From contig OY992537.1 of the NCBI GenBank assembly GCA_963921195.1, forward strand, positions 245,588,414-245,652,413: 64,000 nucleotides of DNA, written 5' to 3'. Source of the stretch: Pegoplata infirma. Its lineage: Eukaryota; Arthropoda; Insecta; Diptera; Anthomyiidae. A program made the position numbers and the translations under genes. The notes beneath the pieces are model-generated. The model did no database searches. It was not told the DNA's origin and worked only from the letters and a program-made list of their open reading frames with translations. Of this stretch, positions 57,101 to 64,000 are shown in pieces. Every line of letters starts with the position of its first letter. Positions within the stretch are counted from its first letter, which is position 1.

Positions 57101-57108
57101 TTCATCAC

Positions 57109-58462
57109 TTTAAGTTATAATGATTATTGTTGGTTTCAGTGTACCATTTACCATTTAGTTTAATGCTGTCTCAAGGCTAAGTGCAAAAAAATATGAAAAA
57201 TAAAAGAAAAAAATGTTTATATTGTATATGAAATAAGTTTTTCCTATAACATTTAACCTCTGGTTTACATGACTATTAATGTTTTTGAAAATTTGTTTTT
57301 AAAACAAAGTTTTAGTTTATTGTTAACAATTGTTTTTCTCTTTTTTTGTATTTTGTTTGAAACATACAAATATACCATTCATTTGTACGTACAAACATTT
57401 ACGTCAGTATGTTGTTGGTACAAACAGTTTATGTGTCTGGTGTAAACCAAATATTTCCCGCCACATATATTTTTTTGGAGAACAGGAAAAACTTTTTCTT
57501 TACATTAATCTCACACGCTTTTAAACAAATAACATATTTATTATTTGGCAAACAACAACAACAACAGCAAAAAGTTAAAAAATAAATATTAAAAAAATAA
57601 TAATAATAACAACATTTAAGGAAAGGAAAAAGTTAGCTTAATGGTTTTTTAAAAGTCCAAAAGGTTAAAAACAACTTTATCTTTCTCTCTCATTCGCTCT
57701 TGTAAATTGCTATTAGTTGGCTAAAAGTAAAAAGTTAACAAAATGTTCTTTTTTTATATTTTAACGTAAATACATTTTTTTGCCTCTTTGAAAGAAAAAA
57801 AAAAGAAGAAAAATAACAATTTATTAAATTGCCGGTAAAACAAGCACAAACACCTTATTTTAAAGAAACAAAAACTTCCATTGTATGAACGGTGCGGAAT
57901 TATTTTTATCTTTGGTTTCTATTGATTAGTCTATAATTTTTCCATTCAATGAATCGAAATCATTGTCGGCTCTTAAGCTTAAAACCAATCTGTTGTATCA
58001 GTATTAGGGGAAGCAAACAAACAAACATTCAACAACAAAATGTATAAAAGAAAATCAGCAATGTGGTATTTGGAGGCGTATACTCGTTCTGTAATGATGC
58101 TCTTATCCCCCCCAGTATCATCATACGTACAGATGACGAAGTTGTTGTATGCACTTGTTACTTTTTTTTTTATTTATTTTTTTTGTTTGCTTTTTTTCAA
58201 ATCTTCATTAATGCGGAAGTGCTGTAACGCTTGCGATTGTTAAAGTTTGAATTTGATCCTGAAATTGTGTTCGTTTGTCTATGGAGTCCTTGAGTCGTTC
58301 GTTCTGTGACTTAAGTTCCGCTGTTGTATATTATTCAAGTTATTTTGTTGTTAACGCTTGGCTCATTTTGACTTTCATCATTCGGCACCCAGCTTAACTG
58401 TTATTTTGCATTTTTTTTAATTCTCCGCTACAGTTGGTATGTTTGAGTTTGTCATTATGTTT
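57109..58462. other. Unique AT-rich DNA, no gene seen
   Basis: CAACAA and ATAATA runs near 57,553-57,610. Frames at 57330-57524 and 58040-58243 lack domains. Confidence 0.5.
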
Positions 58463-58635
58463 GTACACTCAAAGAACTGTAAAACAATTTGTCATAAAAG
58501 TTAGTCCAATGAAACTTTTTAATAAAGTTGTCATAAATATTATGAAAATTTTTATAAATATAATGAAACAGTTTCATTGGACAAACTTTTATGATGAGTT
58601 TCATTATATTAATGAAGCTTTTTCTTTGTGTGTAG
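58463..58635. mobile_element. Small palindromic MITE with GTACACTCAAAG-type ends
   Basis: 'gtacactcaaag' and 'ctttgtgtgtagc' bound two near-symmetric halves ('agtccaatgaaac' and 'gtttcattggac'). Similar peptides on both strands (58434-58658, 58455-58649) come from that symmetry. Its ends resemble those of the 13606 family. Confidence 0.7.
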
Positions 58636-59877
58636 CCATAATAAGTCAAAATGGTTAATTCGATGATCCCCTACGCAATGTAAAAAACATATTGCAAAAA
58701 ACTTTATTTGAAAAAGAAAGAAAAAACTTAGTGATTTATTTTTTTGTTTTAAGGTTATGTGGAATATACGCACTAAAATTATCGAGATGTCCTTTCATTT
58801 ACGACAATAGCTTTTGAACCGCTGAACTTAAAACCGATCCGAAACATAAATATACACTTTTGGGTCCCAAACTGATATTGCGATGAATAATGAACGGAAT
58901 GACAAACTTAAATTAACTTAAACGAGTAGAAAATTTTCAGAATAAAATTTTAAAGTGATAGTCATATTTTCTAACATAAAAAAATTTCTTTAAAAACTTT
59001 GACTAGACACATTTTATTTTGAGTAAAAATTTTTTTTAATAATTTTTGTAAGTGTATTTTTTTTTTATTTAATTTTGAATGACAAATACCTTTTTTTGCG
59101 CAAACCGATCATAGAAAAAATTTTAAACGAATTTCAATCAACAAAAACGCGGATTCAATCAATTTTTGATTGAAATTCCTCCAATCAAAAAAATTTTTTA
59201 CCAATCATCAAATTGTAGGTGATTGATTGAAAATTTTTTCAATCAAACATTTTTTCGAAGTTGATCAAATATTTGATAAATTTTTATTTATAGTCAATCA
59301 AAATAATGATTGATTCAACAAATGAATTGTAAGCTCATGAAAAAATGATCACAAAATTCATCTTTTTTGCTTTCCAAGATGTTGCCAACAATAAAAAAAG
59401 TAAACCCCGATTATTTTGTATATTTTTGAATTAATCTATTCAAATAAATTAAAGCGAAAAAAAAATCTGGTATGTTGAAAATTTGTAATTCGACAGTTAA
59501 AGAAAATAACAAAAATTTTAATCAAAACATTGATTAACTCATTTAAATCTTGTTGATCAATAAATTTAATTGAAAATTTTTAGCCAATAACTTTTTGTGT
59601 GATTGAGCGGAATTTAATTTTACATTCCAGAATTGATTGATTTTCTTTTCATTTTTGTGATCTGTGATTATTGTGATTAATTACGCCACAAATAAATGCC
59701 GCCCATCCCCCTCATTTTTATCGGTAAAAAAATGTTGTTTTTATTATTAAGATTTTTAACTCAACAATTGTTTTTTTCATAATTTTGCTTGATTAAAGTT
59801 TTATTTGTTTTTATTATATAGATTACACAGCCCCACAAAAAATAAACATTCTGAGACCAGACTTTTTTATTTCTATT
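58636..59877. other. AT-rich DNA with a patch of TCAATCA/TGATTGA motifs
   Basis: 59,130-59,310 and 59,515-59,640 have dense 'caatcaa'/'ttgattga' in both orientations, probably the arms of a degraded element with no clean ends. 58,855-58,905 resembles 7,885-7,930. Confidence 0.5.
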
Positions 59878-60721
59878 AGGGTTAGCAATGCGGTTTTAAT
59901 CGTAACCGTAACCGCGTTTAAAAGCACTATTTAGCCGTAACCGCATAAAAGGTTACGGTTAATTTAATTGACATATGATTCCTTTTAGAAAAAACGATAA
60001 AAAGGAACCAAGAATAATAAAAAAATTTAAACTTATAGATACAAAAAAATTCATCAGAATATGAGACTTTTTCCATTGCAAAAATATTTCAGAATCTAAA
60101 AAAAAAATCTGTAGAATAAATGTCACAGATTCTGAAACAGTTTCTAATAAAAATATGCCTTAGAGTCTTCGTCTTTTTCTTAAAAAAATATAAAAATGTC
60201 TCACACGCAGAAACATTTTAAATTAAAAAAAAATAATAATGAATTTAATTTCATTCAGCCTTACCACAAGAAAATAAAATAAATTTAAAATGAGCGGCTA
60301 ATTTTATTTCCATACAAATTGTTTTTGTTTTTAAAACCGACTTTCAAAAAATGTATTGAAAATTTGAAATTTAAAATAAAACTTTTGTTAAAATAGACTT
60401 TTTGTTTTCTTGTGGTACGGGCCATTGTTTTTAATTAATATTTTTGTTGTTTTTTTTTTTTCAAAGAAAGTTTTTTATAACTTTCTCCCACTAAAACCCA
60501 AAAGCTGTACCCACCATTTTCTACATTTTACATAATTCAGTAATGTACTTCTATTACACATTTTTATTAATCAAAAAAAAAAAAAATAAATAAACATTAG
60601 TTTAAAATAGTGCGCGGTTAAGGAAAACTGTTGTTATTTGCAAAACCTAAATTTCGATCCCCTGAACTCGAATCTGCCACAAAAACAATTACATCGCTCA
60701 ACAAATCGAAGGTTTTTGGAT
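59878..60721. other. Possible one-ended hAT-like fragment, then AT-rich DNA
   Basis: TAGGGTTAGCAATGCGGTTT at 59,878 looks like a hAT-type end and is followed by four 'gtaaccg'-type motifs to 59,965, but no matching right end or duplication is found. The rest has no feature. Confidence 0.35.
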
Positions 60722-60733
60722 CCGGTTTGAAGT

Positions 60734-61341
60734 TTCATATAAAATTTTTAAAGATTTTGACTCGCTGATTCCAAATCCGTGCTCCAAATTTTTCCATCAC
60801 GTCTAGAATTTTAATTGTTCGCGGTTGAAAATGCGAAAAACGCGATTTTTGATTTTCATTCTTTCATTCTTTCTTATAGACTTTTAAATCCATTCAATAT
60901 ATCTTCCGGTTTATACAAAAAATAACACAGAAAGCTTAACTTTGTAAAATATTTATTTTTTGGATTTTTTCTTTGAAAAATATCAAAAAAACTAAGGTAA
61001 ATTTTACAAAAATGGTAATTTTAACAGTATCATTTTAAAACGCAAGTAAAGCCCAAACGTAATAATTTGAAAAAAAATTGTGTTCTATGTTGGAGACCAT
61101 AGACAAATTATACTTTTGCGCTTTATACCAGATTTGTATTCCACTGAACGGCTGATGTGCAGGCTTTCAAATATATTTGCATTATAATGCAAAAATCGTA
61201 ATTTTTCGCATTTTCAACCGTGAATAACTAAAAATCTGGACGTGATGGGAAAATTTTGAGAACAGATTTGGAATCAGGAGATCAAAATCTACTAAAATTG
61301 ATCATCAGAATTCAAACCGGAAAATGAGTGTTGAGCGGTGT
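60734..61341. mobile_element. Fold-back element, copy 2 of the 24267 family
   Basis: Begins 'tttcatataaaatttttaaa', shares the arm landmarks 'gactcgctgattccaaatcc' and 'ggacgtgatgggaaaat' and the right edge 'gagtgttgagcggtgt' with 24267-25100. The spacer is about 160 bp shorter, missing the 'cacagcagccgctgggtgg' side of the left arm. Confidence 0.8.
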
Positions 61342-61369
61342 GGTGTTATCGTTGGCTTTTACTGTAATC

Positions 61370-61800
61370 TTACAAGAAAAGTCCCCAAAGGGACGATTCC
61401 AGATTTCTTTGAAATTAAAAAAAGCTCGATTCCGCCATCAGGGTGAAATTCTATCGTTGGATTCTCTTGTAATCTTATAAGGAAAGTCCGTACAGTTAAA
61501 CTACCTGATTTCTTTGCAATTTATTCACAAGATAGAGAAAAAAGACCTGTCTGAGCGAAATCGAATTCAGGAGGTCAAAATACATAAATATTCGATTTAG
61601 AGTTGTTTTTTCGCTATCTTGTGTATAAATTCAAAGAAATCTTGAATGATCACTTTGGAGAACTTACTTGTAAGGTTACAGGAAACCCCAACAATAGATT
61701 GTTTTTTGATGGCAAATTCGAGTTCATAGGTTCGAAATACATTATAAATTTTGAGGACTTACTTTCCTTAGTAGGTAAGTGTACCCAATTGGAAACTACC
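61370..61800. repeat. Diverged inverted repeat related to 9205-9345
   Basis: 61,446-61,535 ('ctatcgttgg' to 'cacaagatag') and 61,607-61,700 ('cgctatcttgtg' to 'ccaacaatag') are complementary with moderate divergence. Text between them matches 9,296-9,330. The frames at 61603-61868 on both strands lie on the right arm and beyond it. Confidence 0.6.
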
Positions 61801-64000
61801 TGAATAATAAGTATTATTATTAGTTTTATTGCTATAACGATACGATAAAAACATACAATTATCATCAATGAATTATCTCGAAAACGATACTAGACGTATG
61901 AATAATATATAGACTTTACTTTACATTAAGTATACGTATTTGGCTTTTAATTTTTTTGCTTTTTGTTTTATTAGAGAGAATTTAAATAAAATATAATTCT
62001 CAAAGCCAGAAAGAAGGTATAGAACCTTTAAGAATTTTTTATCCGCGGAATTATTTTTGTTTCTCTAAAATTAGTTTTGTTTACAATTTTTTTTTACAAC
62101 ATTTTTCTTCAAACATTTTTTTTAAACAAGTTTGTTTACAAAAAAAATAATGTTTTTTACAAAAATCGTTTTTAATTGTAAAGGGTATTCATACAATCGG
62201 CAAGACCGAATTTATCTTTTTTATACTTGGTTTTATTGCTGTTTGCTTTGTTTTACACATATTCGTGATTTTTTCTTCTACTTACGGTGGCAATGTAACA
62301 ACATTTACCACACAGTTCATACTTTCGTTCAGTCAGTCAGTCAGTTATTCAGTTGTCGTGGATAAATGATACCATGATTCTTTCCATTTGGACGCTTCTG
62401 AACATGATGATGATTTGATATTTGTAGGTGTGTGTATGTATGTTCTTGCATTTTTGTATTTGTATAAACATATTTAAATCTAGATAAGTTGTAGATTTTT
62501 ATATATATTTTTTTTTACTAAAGTCTGTTTGTATTTATGTGAAATATAAAGTATATTCGGTTGTAGGGTTTAAGAGGATTTAAAGAAACTGCTCTTAGAG
62601 TTGGTTGGATGATTACGTACTGAGTACAAGTCTGAAGTACCTCATGAAGTCCTTAGCTTCTTTCGAGTAGAAATATAAGAAAAGTGTATGCCACAACTTC
62701 CTATTAGGAATGGTGGTAAGTAGTATATCAACCAACATAACCTTGATTTTAATGATGTTTGTTACAACAAAATAAAAAAAATGAAACTTTTTTTTTTTTT
62801 TTTGTTAATAATTTTCAACAATTTTGATTTGTAAGCAACACATGCAAAATCCACTAGGGATATAACCATCTGCATATTTTTGCAAATATCAAACAGGACT
62901 TATCATAGGGAGAAAGTACATGGAAAATCAATAAGAAATGTGTCCTCTTTTTGTTCACGAATGTTAAAAAAAGTTTCGGCCTTGATCGCAATGAAGTTTT
63001 TGCTAATATATTTTTCAATTATTCAGGCAACCCATATTTCTAATGTTGAAAACCATATTAAAAAACCATTTTTAACAGTTTTTTTAATACTAATTGACCC
63101 CAAGTTTGTTAGTTTAACCGAAATTTTTTGAGTGTTAAAAAGATCATCAGTGTTTTCCCATAGAAAAGAGTTTTCAGATCGTTATTTCTAGAGAAAAAAA
63201 AAACATAAAACTTGGGCGTACTGATTTGAGCTCAGAAAAAATGGTAGCCTCAGTTATACCCCTATTGTCCCCTTTTTAAATAAATATTTATAGAATGTTG
63301 AAAGTAACATTTATTCATTTACTTTTATATTGTTTTTTTATCGTTTAATTTAAAGAATCGATATTGTCTTAATAATAATTTCTTCTTATATTAAGCATTA
63401 ATTACGATAGAAGAAGCACTTTACAATTTTCATTAAAATAACAGGCCAGTAGTGATTATGACAGGCCATGAGAAAGAAATACAAACACACAGGAGGAGAT
63501 AAGTAAGACTGGATGTTGGCACTGTTTACAGTATGGCTAAATGGAAGATGGTATGGTTGGACAGATGGATGGATGGATGCCATTGCTATTACAGTAAATT
63601 TTGTTTTTATTTTTTTTTTTCATTTTGTTTATTACACTGTGCTACACCAAAAATATGCAGGGGTTCTCATATAAAAATTCGGGTTGGTTGGAGTCCATAG
63701 AGTACTGATATACTCATAGTTTTTCTGGATCACTTCGTTAAGTACGTTTTTTATTGGCAAATGTGTTGGAAAACGGAAATTCTTAAATTACAATTTTAAA
63801 AAATTATTACTTTGTTAGTTTGCAACCGATTTTCGATTTTATGGATTTGTTTTAAAGGTATAGGTCTTACCTTTCAAACAAAATAAAAATATTAAAAATC
63901 GATCAAGAATTGGCTGAGCTACGATCGCTTCAGTAAGAGAAAACCGAATTTTTTGAAAAATTTTTCATATTCTTTACACTCTAAGTTGAAAGTGAATCAT
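61801..64000. other. Probably unique AT-rich DNA, no gene seen
   Basis: Contains a (GTCA)n run at about 62,332-62,346, a T run near 62,788, and a short TGGA run near 63,563. Frames at 62132-62365, 62880-63131 and 63398-63583 have no domain or splice support. The last 350 bp hold no recognised repeat. Confidence 0.5.

Noticed and set aside
58434..58658. Two overlapping genes on opposite strands
   Set aside because: The similar peptides come from a palindromic MITE, not from two genes.
59878..59965. Complete hAT element
   Set aside because: Only one TAGGG-type end is present; no inverted partner or 8-bp duplication found.

Overview
The window is AT-rich nuclear DNA from a higher fly. The best guess is a calyptrate-type dipteran, based on remembered repeat families: (GTCY)n-bearing mini-me-like elements, Helitrons with TCTATA starts and CTAG ends, hAT elements and tRNA-derived SINEs. 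It reads as intergenic DNA or the interior of a very long intron. I find no intact protein-coding gene, rRNA or functional tRNA. Open frames here are short (123 codons at most), lie mostly inside repeats or AT-rich filler, and show no recognisable domain. The only recognisable coding homology is a 5'-truncated non-LTR retrotransposon tail at 15417-15688 on the minus strand.

Layout. 1-2759: part of a minus-strand Helitron-like element filled with tandem arrays, including 210 exact copies of a 5-bp unit. 3375-7866: a (GACA)n-bearing repeat split by a small hAT element, then a set of nested fold-back elements with CCCGAGTAAAAA termini and a hAT MITE inside. 9.2-18.5 kb: hairpins, an element with a 465-bp near-perfect fold-back inside it, a SINE-like copy, and two elements with ACTCAAAA-type ends, one carrying a mini-me-like copy. 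18.8-21.2 kb: a 2.3-kb hAT element containing a pogo-like element and a fold-back. 22.8-25.8 kb: three fold-backs and a hAT relative. 27.1-28.7 kb: a SINE with exact target duplication, a mini-me-like copy and a one-armed fold-back. 31.8-38.1 kb: a nested pair, two more mini-me-like copies, a 1965-bp fold-back of ~320-bp units and a 1069-bp palindrome flanked by TA.

39.3-44.8 kb is one ACTCAAAA-type element swollen by at least six later insertions, including a Helitron, a mini-me-like copy split by a hAT, and a SINE inside a MITE. 46.7-52.4 kb is a second copy of the TA-flanked palindrome, opened by a hAT and by a 4.2-kb Helitron. That Helitron is itself opened by a 2.1-kb solo LTR carrying fourteen ~80-bp repeats. 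54.5-57.1 kb is a hAT with a complete 2.0-kb Helitron inside. 57.1-64 kb is mostly unique AT-rich DNA with a small MITE and two more fold-backs.

No genes work together here. The biological content is an archive of transposition. Target duplications, A/T Helitron junctions and empty sites in sister copies allow insertion order to be read in several places. The most promising signals are the long fold-backs that could form double-stranded RNA, the hAT element whose ends are built from TATCGATA sites, the large AAGGT array, and the LTR with a repeat array in its predicted transcribed part. Family names rest on termini, target duplications and memory; no database search was possible.
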